Translations under genes and position numbers: made by a program
Source of the DNA: Caldilineaceae bacterium bin34
GTDB taxonomy: Bacteria; Chloroflexota; Anaerolineae; Caldilineales; Caldilineaceae
Length of the DNA stretch: 64,000 nucleotides
Assembly (NCBI GenBank): GCA_002238555.1
Contig: MPMO01000010.1
Location: 1-64,000, forward strand
Direction of reading: 5' to 3'
The notes under the pieces: generated by a model
The model's input: the letters and a program-made list of their open reading frames with translations, nothing else
Told to the model about the DNA's origin: nothing
Databases searched by the model: none
Shown here: piece after piece, positions 9,654 through 17,647 of the stretch
Layout: each line of letters opens with the position of its first letter
Numbering within the stretch: position 1 is the stretch's first letter

Positions 9654-10268
9654 TCAGCGGCCCAGCGAGGCGTCCGTCAACTGATTCAGCTTGGCCTGAT
9701 CCAGCACGCCCCTCCAAGTCGCGGTGAGGTTGCCCTGCGGGTCCACGAAAATCGTGGTGGGCAGTCCGCGGACACCAAACAAATCCCCGACGCTGCCGTC
9801 CGGGTCGAGCACGATCGGCAACTCCATCCCCACCTCTGTCGCAAACTCCACAATCTTCGATTCCGACTCCCTGACATTCACGGCCAGAATCAGCAGGTCC
9901 TCCGGCAATTCCGCCTGCCGGTCCACCAACAGCGGGATTTCGTGGCGACAGGGGCCGCACCAGGACGCCCAGAAATTGATCGCCAGGGCCCTTCCGGACA
10001 GGGCCTCGCTCGACAGGGAGGCACCGTCCGGCGCGGACAGGGAGAATGCCGGAACCGGTTGTCCCTCAACCGGATCCCACAACCCCGGTCGGCCCGGCAC
10101 GCTTCCGGTCAGGAGCGAATCACCGGGGACAAAGGGAGGCTTCAGCAGACCTTCAATCTCCGGCGGCACCCGTCCCGGGTCCCGGATTGCCGCGTCGGGA
10201 CCCGGCGCTCCCCGACAGCCTGCGACGAGCAACAGGACCAATAGGCCAACGGCCAGACGCCCGGCCAT
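9654..10268 (-). CDS. TlpA/ResA-like thioredoxin lipoprotein (CcmG role)
   Basis: The ATG at 10268 overlaps the TGA of the upstream ccdA by one base (TGATG), which fixes the start and implies translational coupling. The 204-aa product opens with a lipoprotein signal ending LLVAGC. It then has an AhpC/TSA-thioredoxin fold with the redox motif WCGPC inside INFWASWCGPCRHEIP, and the conserved cis-Pro segment GLPTTIFVDPQGN. Proteins of this type sit outside the membrane and reduce the CxxCH thiols of apocytochrome c, drawing electrons from CcdA. The gene order (ccmD, ccdA, tlpA) supports a CcmG/ResA role. The lipid anchor replaces the usual membrane helix. Confidence 0.9.
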   Translation of the reverse strand: MAGRLAVGLLVLLLVAGCRGAPGPDAAIRDPGRVPPEIEGLLKPPFVPGDSLLTGSVPGRPGLWDPVEGQPVPAFSLSAPDGASLSSEALSGRALAINFWASWCGPCRHEIPLLVDRQAELPEDLLILAVNVRESESKIVEFATEVGMELPIVLDPDGSVGDLFGVRGLPTTIFVDPQGNLTATWRGVLDQAKLNQLTDASLGR

Positions 10269-11233
10269 CAGCGCAGCGACGTTCCGCCGAGGTATCCGAT
10301 GTAGGCGGGAATCAGCGGCAGGACGCAGGGACTGAAAAACCCAATGAGACCTGCAAACAACGCCAGCGGCGCGCTGGCCACCAGGCTGGCGTCCAGATTG
10401 ATGGTCAGCCCCAGTGCCTCGGTGAACCATTCCTCCCATCGGAGCGCGACCACGTTGAAGGCGCCAAAGGAAGCCGTCAACCGCACCAGTTGATCCTGCC
10501 ACAACAAATACGCGACCGCCACCAGAAAGATCCCACTCACATAGCTGACAAGTCTGGTGTGCCGATTGAGCCGGCGCAACCCTTTCGCCACTGTGCCGAA
10601 GGCGGCGCCGGTAACCAGAAACGGGATGCCGAGGCCAAGGCTGAAGATCGCCAGCAGCGAGGCGCCCGTCACCACCGTGGCGCTGTCACCGGCCAGGAAC
10701 AGAATGCTGGCAAGAATGGGCCCCACGCACGGCACCCAGCCCGCACTGAAGCTCACGCCCATCAGAATGCTGCTCAGATAGCCCCAGCCCTGACGCACCT
10801 CGTGCATCTGTGCCACCCGGCGCTCCATATAGAACAGGCCGTTGGCCATGTCGAGGCCGCGCACCAACAGCGCGGCCGCAGGATTGGCGGAGAGGTCCAT
10901 GCGCCGGCGCAGAACGTTGGCCAACCGGTTGACCAGGCCCGTGACCACCAAGGCAAAAAATACCAGCAGCACGGCGCCAATCTTCTGCATGGCGGGCAGC
11001 AGGTAGTTCAAGTTGCGTCCCATGAGCCCGGCCGCGGAGCCCAGCAGCGTGAAGACCAGACCGAACCCGACAACAAACGCCAGGGAATGCAGGAACGTGT
11101 GGGACCAGCGTATTGGGACAGCCGGTGGGGCCATCGTTGCCGTTTGTTGGGTCACGGGAAATGCCTCCGCGGAAATTGGTTCGGTACGGGAATTCAAAGT
11201 CGGGTTCGGCCGGTCATTGTCGTTGCCGGCCAT
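10268..11233 (-). CDS. ccdA: CcdA-type thiol-disulfide transporter, circularly permuted
   Basis: CcdA passes electrons from cytosolic thioredoxin to external thioredoxin-like proteins through two membrane cysteines. The 321-aa protein starts at the helix that is normally second (HSLAFVVGFGLVFTLLG, about 49-65). It contains the second redox motif GWVPCVGPIL with Cys169 and continues through GLGIPFLV. It ends with the hairpin that is normally first: GLIGFFSPCVLPLIPAYIGY, with Cys303 at about 295-314. The order of helices is therefore rotated by one, while both cysteines are kept. Residues 100-150 form a longer loop than usual. The first 40 residues are polar and unrelated to CcdA. It is coupled to the TlpA gene by a 1-base overlap. 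The family is secure; the permutation is read directly from motif order. Confidence 0.9.
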   Translation of the reverse strand: MAGNDNDRPNPTLNSRTEPISAEAFPVTQQTATMAPPAVPIRWSHTFLHSLAFVVGFGLVFTLLGSAAGLMGRNLNYLLPAMQKIGAVLLVFFALVVTGLVNRLANVLRRRMDLSANPAAALLVRGLDMANGLFYMERRVAQMHEVRQGWGYLSSILMGVSFSAGWVPCVGPILASILFLAGDSATVVTGASLLAIFSLGLGIPFLVTGAAFGTVAKGLRRLNRHTRLVSYVSGIFLVAVAYLLWQDQLVRLTASFGAFNVVALRWEEWFTEALGLTINLDASLVASAPLALFAGLIGFFSPCVLPLIPAYIGYLGGTSLR

Positions 11234-11261
11234 ATCCGACCCGCGTTGAATTGACCATTTC

Positions 11262-11435
11262 TCAGTCGCCGGAATTGCAATCCAGCCGTTGTTGCAGTTC
11301 GTGAACCAAGGTCTCGAGCTGTTTCTGTTTGTTGATGAGGAACACTACATACAGCAGGGTGATCGTCCAAACGACGGCCAGGGCCAGGAAAAGATACTGC
11401 ATGCGTTGGGGGTCCCGAAGCGGATGCCGCGACAT
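11262..11435 (-). CDS. ccmD: CcmD-like small membrane protein
   Basis: This 57-aa protein is encoded between ccmC and ccdA. It has one membrane helix (LFLALAVVWTITLLYVVFLI, about residues 15-34) followed by a basic-then-coiled tail (NKQKQLETLVHELQQRL). That is the architecture of CcmD, the small subunit that releases holo-CcmE from the CcmABC haem exporter. Sequence conservation in the family is poor, so the call rests mainly on size, topology and position. The start could be the ATG at codon 12. Confidence 0.75.
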   Translation of the reverse strand: MSRHPLRDPQRMQYLFLALAVVWTITLLYVVFLINKQKQLETLVHELQQRLDCNSGD

Positions 11436-11473
11436 GCAGGCCCCTGCCGGGTCCTCAGGCCGCAGCCGGTAGG

Positions 11474-12223
11474 TCAGGTCAAGCGGACCTGCAGAATTTG
11501 TATGGTCCGATCCAGCCGCAGCATGCGCCAGCGCAGGAACACAAGGCACAAGGCCAGCAGCACGAACGCCAGCATGGACCACTGCAGGGCCAGGCTCATG
11601 GTGGGTCCCAGGAAGGGACCGAAATCGCCCTCGCCGGTCGGATTGTCGTCCAGGAAGATCATCGGATGGATGCTGCGAAACCAGACGGCGGAATAGTAGG
11701 TCAACGGCACCATGGCATAGGCCAGGAGGGCGTACACGGCGGCGAATGTTGCCCGCGTGCGCGGATTCTCGAGGCCGTTCCGCAGAATCAGATAGGCGAC
11801 GTATACCAGAACGAGCACCAGCATGGAGGTCAGGCGCGGGTCCCATGTCCACCAGGTGTTCCAGGTGGGCTTGGCCCAGATGCTGCCGGTGGCCAGCAGG
11901 CAGAGCGAAGCAATCAAACCGACCTCGACGCCGGCCGCGGCCATCAGGTCCCAGCCGGAACGTTTGCGCAGGAGCCATCCAAGACTACAGACGAAGGACA
12001 GCACCAGACCGGTCACGGCGGCCATGACCGTCCCCATGTGGGTATAGAAAATCCGCTGGGCAACCTGCTCAACGCCCACGAGATTGGCGGCCGGTCGCGC
12101 ATTGACGAGTCCGAACCACTGGGCCGCAATCAAACTGAGGAACGCCGCAAGCGTCACCAACTCGTGGGCCCGGTGCCAACGCAGCGTCACTTGGGTTGAT
12201 CCGTTCACCGCCAATCCTGCCAA
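11474..12223 (-). CDS. ccmC: Haem exporter protein CcmC
   Basis: The 249-aa six-helix protein has the tryptophan-rich haem-handling segment (IWAKPTWNTWWTWDPRLTS, about residues 115-133) that defines CcmC. Two externally placed histidines, His62 (YTHMG) and His187 (SIHPM), match the haem ligands known in the family. With CcmD and CcmE it forms the complex that transfers haem to CcmE outside the membrane. Its start overlaps the end of ccmB by 19 bp. Length and topology are normal. Confidence 0.95.
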   Translation of the reverse strand: MAGLAVNGSTQVTLRWHRAHELVTLAAFLSLIAAQWFGLVNARPAANLVGVEQVAQRIFYTHMGTVMAAVTGLVLSFVCSLGWLLRKRSGWDLMAAAGVEVGLIASLCLLATGSIWAKPTWNTWWTWDPRLTSMLVLVLVYVAYLILRNGLENPRTRATFAAVYALLAYAMVPLTYYSAVWFRSIHPMIFLDDNPTGEGDFGPFLGPTMSLALQWSMLAFVLLALCLVFLRWRMLRLDRTIQILQVRLT

Positions 12224-12987
12224 ACAAGGTTGGCCAGCAGTATACCGACCGCGACCGCCACAAGATCAAAGAGGATCACCATCAAGATCCACGCCCCGTA
12301 GGTTTGCCCGGACGCCTCCTGCGTCAGCGCATTGCAGGCGCCGGTTCCGGCCAGCAGCAACGGGATGGCCAACGGCAGCACGATCACTGCCACCAGGCCC
12401 TGCCCCTGGCGCATGCCGGACATCATGGCGACCACCGTCGTGCCCAAGGCGGCAAAGCCGATGCATCCCAGGAACAGCACGCCCAGGATGCCCGGCTTCC
12501 ACAACGCCGCGTCGAACAGGACAATCACCCCGATCAACGCCAGCACTCCCGCGACTGCCAGCAGCAGGCTCCAGACCCAAAGCCGACCCAGGAAGAGTGC
12601 CGTCCGCGATACCGGTGCCGACAGGAGGAATCCGGTCATGGCCCGCGCGTCGGCCGAACCGAACTGCCGTTCCAGGCCGGCCGCGCCGGCCAGCAGCAAC
12701 GCCGCCCACAGCACACCGGACGCCCGGGTGCCGTCGGCAGCCCCCGCGGCTTCGAACACGAATCCCAGTACCAGGACGGTCAACAGGCCCAGGCTGGCCA
12801 TGGCCGACAGAATCGGCAGGCCCCGCAACTCCGTCCGAATCTCAAGGCGCACGATGGCTGCCACCTGGAAGCACAGGGCTGCCAACGGCCCGCGTTGCCG
12901 AATCCGGACGTCCGGATTCGTTTCCCGGTCGGGTGCGGAGCCCTTGCGGACGGCACCGCCTGTGTCGACCGGCCGAACGGCAGCCAT
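12205..12987 (-). CDS. ccmB: Haem exporter protein CcmB
   Basis: The 260-aa protein has six hydrophobic segments. CcmB features include a soluble N-terminus leading to RLEIRTELR, then the ERQFGSADARAMTGFLLSAP region and a long hydrophobic LPLAIPLLLAGTGA segment. CcmB is the membrane subunit of the CcmAB ABC complex, whose ATP use drives release of holo-CcmE. The N-terminal 30 residues are polar and longer than usual, so an internal start is possible. It lies 3 bp after ccmA and overlaps ccmC. Confidence 0.92.
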   Translation of the reverse strand: MAAVRPVDTGGAVRKGSAPDRETNPDVRIRQRGPLAALCFQVAAIVRLEIRTELRGLPILSAMASLGLLTVLVLGFVFEAAGAADGTRASGVLWAALLLAGAAGLERQFGSADARAMTGFLLSAPVSRTALFLGRLWVWSLLLAVAGVLALIGVIVLFDAALWKPGILGVLFLGCIGFAALGTTVVAMMSGMRQGQGLVAVIVLPLAIPLLLAGTGACNALTQEASGQTYGAWILMVILFDLVAVAVGILLANLVWQDWR

Positions 12988-12990
12988 GTG

Positions 12991-13659
12991 CTACCCGGCC
13001 CACTCCGTGAGCCGGGCCTCCTTAAGGACCAGGATCCGATCGGCCCAGCCCGACGGTGGCCGATGGCCGGCCAAGAGAATTCCCTGTGCCCCGGCCCGAC
13101 GCTCGTCCAGCAGGGACGCGAGGAAGTCCAGGCCTTCGGCATCCAGGTGGCTGTCGGGTTCATCCAGCAGGACAATCCGGGGATCCGGCAGCCAGGCGCG
13201 GCACAGTGCCAACCGCTGGCGCCAACCCCTGCTCAGGTCCCGCGTGCGCGTGCGCTGCATGGCAGCGAGGCCGGCTCGTTCCAGCAGTTCGTCGATGCGC
13301 AAGGCGGGAGACACCATATCGAAGCAGTCGGCCGCAAACTCGAGGTGTTCGCGCACGGTCAACCGCCCGTCCAGGTAAGGATCATGGCCCAGATAGCCGA
13401 CGGCCCCGGTCCGGGCCAACTCGGCGGGAGGCATTTCCCTCCCGGACACCAGCAAGGTGCCGGCATCGCTTGGAGTCAACCCGACCAGCATCCGCAACAG
13501 GGTGGTCTTGCCCGAGCCGTTGGCCCCCTGGACATGAACGCATTCGCCGGCGCGCAACTCAAAGCGGACCTCGCTGAGTACGGCTCGGTAGCCGTACGCC
13601 TTGGAGAGGCCCTGCACGGAAAGGAGCAGAGAAGAGGCACTCGGTTGGAGGTCCGGCAC
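12991..13659 (-). CDS. ccmA: Haem exporter ATP-binding protein CcmA
   Basis: The 222-aa protein is a stand-alone ABC ATPase with Walker A GANGSGKT (45-52), a Q-loop region (YLGHDPYLDGRLTVREHL), signature LSRGWRQRLALCRA and Walker B IVLLDEPDSHLD. LSRGW-type signatures with an immediately following QR are usual for CcmA, as is the YLGH segment. It powers the CcmABCD complex. It sits between ccmE and ccmB with only short gaps on both sides. Confidence 0.95.
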   Translation of the reverse strand: MPDLQPSASSLLLSVQGLSKAYGYRAVLSEVRFELRAGECVHVQGANGSGKTTLLRMLVGLTPSDAGTLLVSGREMPPAELARTGAVGYLGHDPYLDGRLTVREHLEFAADCFDMVSPALRIDELLERAGLAAMQRTRTRDLSRGWRQRLALCRAWLPDPRIVLLDEPDSHLDAEGLDFLASLLDERRAGAQGILLAGHRPPSGWADRILVLKEARLTEWAG

Positions 13660-13680
13660 AGGAGTTCCGCCAGGCCGCCT

Positions 13681-14157
13681 TCAGGCGGCTTCCATGTAGA
13701 TCTCCTCGGGGCCCTCCTCATAGCGGGACGGGCACTTGAGCAGCAGACTGTCCGCCACGAAACGTCCGTCCGCGTCCAGGGAACCCTCGACGATGGCCGA
13801 CGTGCCCGGCCTGAAATTGTCCGGGCGCGGGCCGTGGTAGACAACAGGCAACACGGTGCCGCCCTCAACCTCGTAGAGTTGGAAGTCCAGCCGGGTCGCG
13901 GTGGCATTCCATTGTTCGCTGTCCGGCACGACCAAACCGTTGAGGCGTACCCTTTGACTGGTCAGGGAATCCTGCCGCGCCGCGAACTCCTCTACCGTCA
14001 GGTAGTACATGGAGGTCTGAACCGTGGCCCGCACGATCAGGAAGATGACCAGGGCAATGGCCGCCAGGCCGACCAGCGTCAGTTGCATCCGCGAACTCAG
14101 GCGCACACCGGACGGGGTCTCGAGCAGCCGGTCCCGGCTGGAAATCACGCGTGCCAT
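13681..14157 (-). CDS. ccmE: Haem chaperone CcmE, cysteine (CxxxY) type
   Basis: The 158-aa protein has one N-terminal membrane helix (about residues 26-43) and an OB-fold haem-carrying domain. In most bacteria the haem is bound covalently to a His in an HxxxY motif. Here the equivalent site reads KCPSRYEE with Cys142 and Tyr146, the CxxxY variant known from some archaea, Desulfovibrio and other lineages. The ATG at 14157 is the only reasonable start; the longer open frame upstream overlaps the DUF2007 gene. It is followed by ccmA 21 bp later. The motif is seen directly; haem attachment through Cys142 follows from work on this CcmE subtype. Confidence 0.92.
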   Translation of the reverse strand: MARVISSRDRLLETPSGVRLSSRMQLTLVGLAAIALVIFLIVRATVQTSMYYLTVEEFAARQDSLTSQRVRLNGLVVPDSEQWNATATRLDFQLYEVEGGTVLPVVYHGPRPDNFRPGTSAIVEGSLDADGRFVADSLLLKCPSRYEEGPEEIYMEAA

Positions 14158-14159
14158 GT

Positions 14160-14504
14160 TCAGGTTCGATTCGAAGGTTGGATCTGATCGTCCGACATTG
14201 GTTCCATGTCCCCTGCATCCTGCGGGGTTGCGGACAGAACGGCAAGGGCGCGGTCGGCCAGGTCCGCCGGCACCAGGATTCTGCAGGTTGCCATGTCGCC
14301 GACGGTAACAGGATAGGCGTCCCGCACCGAATCCCGCTGAATCATCACCGGAAAACCGTGGGTTTCCAGGACGCCTTTCAGGACCTCGGCTTCCAAGGGG
14401 TGGCTGGTTTCCAGAACGCAGACCGGTTCGTTGCCGGGTGGCGCAGCGAAGGACTTCAGCCCTTGCCGCAGACGTTCGAACCAGCCCAATACGACACGGG
14501 TCAT
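14160..14504 (-). CDS. DUF2007 domain protein
   Basis: The 114-aa product contains the DUF2007 (putative signal-transducing) fold: a strand (PVCVLETSHPLEAEVLKGVL), then GFPVMIQRDS, ending in the ILVPADLADRALAVL helix. The start at 14504 is preferred over the ATG at 14522 because GGGGA lies about 10 bases upstream of it. The reaction is unknown. It lies between the MBL hydrolase and ccmE with gaps of only a few bases, so it is co-expressed with the Ccm genes. Confidence 0.75.
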   Translation of the reverse strand: MTRVVLGWFERLRQGLKSFAAPPGNEPVCVLETSHPLEAEVLKGVLETHGFPVMIQRDSVRDAYPVTVGDMATCRILVPADLADRALAVLSATPQDAGDMEPMSDDQIQPSNRT

Positions 14505-14525
14505 GACGGGATTTCCCCACATGCT

Positions 14526-15176
14526 TCAGACCACAAACGCAGCATGCTCGCCGACATAGGGATTCTGGACCCGTTCCTCGCCGATCGTGGTCTCCGGCCC
14601 ATGTCCCGGCAACACGACGAAGTCATCCTCCAGGGTCAACAGTTGATCGGTGATCGATGCCAACAGGGTGGGACCGTCGGCGCCGGGGAGATCGAAGCGT
14701 CCGATGCCCCTGTGAAAAAGGGTGTCCCCCGCGACGGCCAGCCGACGCTCCTCTTCCACGAACACAACATGGCCGGGCGCGTGGCCGGGGACAAACCGAA
14801 CCTGCAGCCGCATGGTTCCGAACTCCAGGGTCCGGCCTTCCTTCAGGTAGTGGTCCGGATGCCGGACCGGCGGCACGCGGGCGCCCAGCCAAGCCTCGAC
14901 GTGGTCCGGCACCGCTTGCAGCGTGGGCAGGTCCAGTTCGTGCAGCCAAAACGGAACGCCCGTGGCATCCACGATGTCGTTGACGGCCAACACGTGGTCG
15001 AAGTGGGCATGCGTGTTGAGAATGGCCTGCAGTTCGAGGCCATCCTCCTCCACCTGCTGGAGGATCGACCGGGCCGAATCGCCCGGATCAATCAGGACCG
15101 CGGCCCGTGTCTCCTCGCATCCAAGCAGATAGCAGTTTTCCTCGAGCAGGCCAACCGTGATTTTCTTGATGATCAA
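14526..15176 (-). CDS. Metallo-beta-lactamase-fold hydrolase (glyoxalase II-like)
   Basis: The 216-aa protein carries the full metal-binding set of the MBL superfamily: THAHFDH (55-61), GHAPGH, the AGDTLF aspartate and a final LPGHG. Size and motif spacing fit the YcbL/GloB group of hydroxyacylglutathione-hydrolase-like enzymes, which cleave thioesters using two zinc ions in the cytosol. It is the first gene of the leftward operon that continues into the Ccm genes. No specific substrate can be assigned. Confidence 0.88.
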   Translation of the reverse strand: MIIKKITVGLLEENCYLLGCEETRAAVLIDPGDSARSILQQVEEDGLELQAILNTHAHFDHVLAVNDIVDATGVPFWLHELDLPTLQAVPDHVEAWLGARVPPVRHPDHYLKEGRTLEFGTMRLQVRFVPGHAPGHVVFVEEERRLAVAGDTLFHRGIGRFDLPGADGPTLLASITDQLLTLEDDFVVLPGHGPETTIGEERVQNPYVGEHAAFVV

Positions 15177-15213
15177 TGTGGCGAGTCCCGTTTATGTTTC
15201 CAACAGTCCCAAC

Positions 15214-16533
15214 CTACGGCGGGCCGGACCAGCCCTGTGCATCGCGCCGGGAGCCGAACCAGTGGTGCAGGTCGTGCCAAGCCTGCGACGGCTTGCCATT
15301 ATGGTCCATCAACCGGAACCAGGACTGCGGATCATTTCTTTCCTCCCAATCCGGCCGGGCCCGTTTGAAGTACCAGACATTGGCCAGTGTAAGCCACGGC
15401 CATTCGTTCTCGATGCGCCGGAACGCCTGAATCAGGAATCGCCCCTGTTCGTCCGGGGTAACCCGGCCGAAGGGCGCCGGCCGGTCCAGGGGCACGGTGT
15501 TCCAGTTCATTTCGCTGATCCACATGGGCGTGGCCCCGTCACCGTTGCGCACCATGAGATCCCGCACGTATCGGACACGGCCGAAGTTCATCACCAGCGG
15601 ATGCATTCGCCGGTCCAGGGGACCGGACCAGAGACCGTACCCCTGCACCGCCAGGACGTCGAACCACTCCGCGGCGCCTGCATCGTACAGCCGCTGCAGG
15701 TAGATCAGATCGTTCAGGTTGCCGCCCGGTTCCGTATCGCCGGTGTAGGCGGTCGTGGCCGCCATCGCCGCCAGCACGATGACCGCATCGGGATCCACCG
15801 ACCGGATGGCGTCGGCCGCGGCGGCCAGCAGTTCGGTGTAGGCCTCCGGGGAAACGGGCTGCTCCCCCCACTCCGGATAGATGTTCGGTTCATTCCAAAT
15901 CTGGTAGTACCGAACGCGTCCCCTGTACCGGTCGGCCACGGCCTCGGCAAAGGCCGCGAAGTCCGCGGGCTCGTCGGGCGGGGCCTGCACACCGACTTCA
16001 TCCCCTCCGGCACGGGCCCAGGCCGGCGGGTTGTCGAGACGGAAGACCACTTCGAGGCCGTGGGCTTCGGCCTGGCGCACGATGGTGTCGTACTTGTACC
16101 AGGCGGAGCGCGGCGGATGATTACGTCGGTCCTCATAGTCGCCGCGACCGTGGATCTCCACATCCTGCCAGGGCATGGGTTGGCGAATCCAGGTGAATCC
16201 GGTTTCGGCCACCATCCGGGTCACGCGTGCGCGCCGGGCCTCGCCCACCTCGTTTTGCAGAAATGTGTTGACCCCCCAGGGAAACCCCTCGGGAGCGGAC
16301 TCGGACGCAACCGGTGTCCGGTCGTCGGTGCGCACCCTGGGCCGCACCGCCTGCCGCACCAGATCGGTCATGCCCTTAATCCGGGGCAACAGTTCGGTTT
16401 CCCCGGTCCGGGATTCCATCCAGCTGCCGGCCGGAGGCGTCGCGGCGATCGCCAGGGCAGCGGCAGCGGCGGCAAGCACCAGTGTCCACAACACGGCCAA
16501 CTGGCCCCGGACATCGCGGAGATCGAAGTCCAT
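15214..16533 (-). CDS. Membrane-anchored glycoside-hydrolase-like (clan A) protein
   Basis: The 439-aa protein has an N-terminal membrane segment (about 12-32), then a TIM-barrel glycosidase domain. The acid/base motif is IWNEPN with Glu215, following YYQ. A second glutamate in MWISEMNW (Glu341) is well placed as nucleophile, as in GH39/GH5-type enzymes. It also has the early WIRQPMPW segment that opens such barrels. The substrate cannot be told from sequence. It begins 37 bp upstream of nothing else in the same direction except the MBL gene, so it may be transcribed as a separate unit from near 16540. Confidence 0.8.
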   Translation of the reverse strand: MDFDLRDVRGQLAVLWTLVLAAAAAALAIAATPPAGSWMESRTGETELLPRIKGMTDLVRQAVRPRVRTDDRTPVASESAPEGFPWGVNTFLQNEVGEARRARVTRMVAETGFTWIRQPMPWQDVEIHGRGDYEDRRNHPPRSAWYKYDTIVRQAEAHGLEVVFRLDNPPAWARAGGDEVGVQAPPDEPADFAAFAEAVADRYRGRVRYYQIWNEPNIYPEWGEQPVSPEAYTELLAAAADAIRSVDPDAVIVLAAMAATTAYTGDTEPGGNLNDLIYLQRLYDAGAAEWFDVLAVQGYGLWSGPLDRRMHPLVMNFGRVRYVRDLMVRNGDGATPMWISEMNWNTVPLDRPAPFGRVTPDEQGRFLIQAFRRIENEWPWLTLANVWYFKRARPDWEERNDPQSWFRLMDHNGKPSQAWHDLHHWFGSRRDAQGWSGPP

Positions 16534-16576
16534 GGACAGTCAACACCGGAATCCCATCGAACCCGGCGCGGCCATG

Positions 16577-17065
16577 CTACGGCGAACAGTCACCCCTTCT
16601 CGTCAACTCCGTACCTTGGTAGGTGCCCGCCACCCATGCCTGGCCGGACGTCACGTCGGGATGCTGGATGCGGAACCAGTCGCCGTTGGGGTTCTCTGCG
16701 AGAAACGGCACTTCATCGTTGAACTCCAACCGGGCAATCTCGGCATTGGCAACGCCCGGTCCCGATCGCACCCTGACTCCGTACTGGACCACAACGAGCA
16801 CGCATGTTTCCGGAGCCGGCACGGGCGTGGATGCCGGTTCGGCGGATTGTGTATCCGAACCCGGCGACACCGAGGAGGGTTGTTCGCCCTGGGAACCAGC
16901 CTCGGAGCCGACCCAGACAACTTCCTTGGTGGGGGCCGCCTGGACATAGAGCGGATCCGGAGTTCTGGTAGGCGGTGGAGGTTCCACCGTCGCCTGGGTA
17001 CAGGACGCCAACCCAAGCATGGCAGCCGCAAGCAGCAAGGATAGGAGTAGGGAATGGGATCGCAC
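16577..17065 (-). CDS. SH3-domain lipoprotein
   Basis: The 162-aa product opens with a lipoprotein signal (LLLAAAMLGLASC, Cys22) and a long Pro/Thr/Ser linker. It then has a bacterial SH3 domain: VQYGVRVRSGPGVANAEIARL, then GDWFRIQHPD and AWVAGTYQG. SH3b domains usually bind cell-wall or protein ligands. It lies 43 bp upstream of the glycosidase-like gene in the same direction, so the two may be co-transcribed. Confidence 0.8.
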   Translation of the reverse strand: MRSHSLLLSLLLAAAMLGLASCTQATVEPPPPTRTPDPLYVQAAPTKEVVWVGSEAGSQGEQPSSVSPGSDTQSAEPASTPVPAPETCVLVVVQYGVRVRSGPGVANAEIARLEFNDEVPFLAENPNGDWFRIQHPDVTSGQAWVAGTYQGTELTRRGDCSP

Positions 17066-17134
17066 GGAGGAAACCGCCTGGTTGCGAGGTTCTGCGATTA
17101 TACAACCGGAATCAGTGACCGGGCGGTCCGGGGC

Positions 17135-17167
17135 ACTGTTTCAATCTCGTTGATATTGGTTGCGGGC
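17135..17167 (+). repeat. Short dispersed repeat, copy 1 of 3
   Basis: The sequence around tgtttcaatctcgttgat followed by a TTGGT box resembles 22345-22377 on the same strand and 22793-22827 on the opposite strand. It lies just before the larger dispersed repeat at 17200-17330. It is not part of a CRISPR array: there is one unit here and no spacers. Confidence 0.5.
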
Positions 17168-17199
17168 CGTCACAGGTTACAGGGCAAACGCAAGCAGTT

Positions 17200-17330
17200 G
17201 GCACTCGCCGCCATGCGCAAGCTGCTCCTTGTTCTGAACGCGGCGATCCGGGACCAAGCTCCTTAGCAACGGGAACCTGTGCCTGCGGTCCTCAATGCCT
17301 GACTTTCAACACAGTTGCCGAGCAAGTTCG
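17200..17330. repeat. Dispersed intergenic repeat, copy B
   Basis: This stretch is collinear with 6965-7096 (see copy A), sharing the blocks ggcactcg, ccatgcgcaa/g, ctgaacgcg, gatccg and acacagttgccga. It lies between the SH3 lipoprotein and the YafQ gene at the edge of the accessory island, and ends about 20 bp from the toxin stop codon. Confidence 0.6.
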
Positions 17331-17347
17331 AACCCGGACACATCTCA

Positions 17348-17647
17348 TCACTGCTTGAAGAGATCGGCATGGGTTCCGGTGCGGGCCAGTTTCAGTTCAC
17401 TACCCTCAATCCGGTAAATCACTATCCAGTCACCTTCGAGATGCGCGTCACGATACCCAACCCAATTTCCCTTCAACGGGTGGTCTTGGTAACTTGCAGG
17501 CAGTGTTTCGCCACGAACAAGGTAGCCTGGGAAGTCCTTCAACTTGTCCAGGTCGTTGCCGCGCCGTAAGGCTCTCCTTACGTCTCTCTTGAATTCACGG
17601 GCCCAAACAAGCGTCAACTGTTCGGGCACAGACCACTCAGATGCCAA
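17348..17647 (-). CDS. YafQ/RelE-type toxin
   Basis: The 99-aa protein matches the YafQ family of ribosome-dependent mRNA endonucleases. Visible features are the REFKRDVRRALRRGNDLDKL segment, LPASYQDHPLKGNW, GYRDAHLEGDWIVIYRI and a C-terminal RTGTHADLF with the catalytic-type His and Phe. The start codon appears to be TTG at 17647, overlapping the end of the RelB-like gene by 11 bases, the usual coupled arrangement; a GTG six codons in is an alternative. All expected toxin residues are present, so the toxin looks intact although its antitoxin does not. Confidence 0.85.
   Translation of the reverse strand: MASEWSVPEQLTLVWAREFKRDVRRALRRGNDLDKLKDFPGYLVRGETLPASYQDHPLKGNWVGYRDAHLEGDWIVIYRIEGSELKLARTGTHADLFKQ

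Noticed and set aside
12196..14187. A 663-codon plus-strand frame across ccmB, ccmA and ccmE
   Set aside because: All three Ccm genes on the minus strand are secure; the plus frame is Gln/Arg/Pro-rich shadow.
17135..17167. A gtttcaatc-type motif suggesting a CRISPR repeat
   Set aside because: Only single, diverged copies occur far apart. There is no regular spacing, no spacers and no cas genes nearby.
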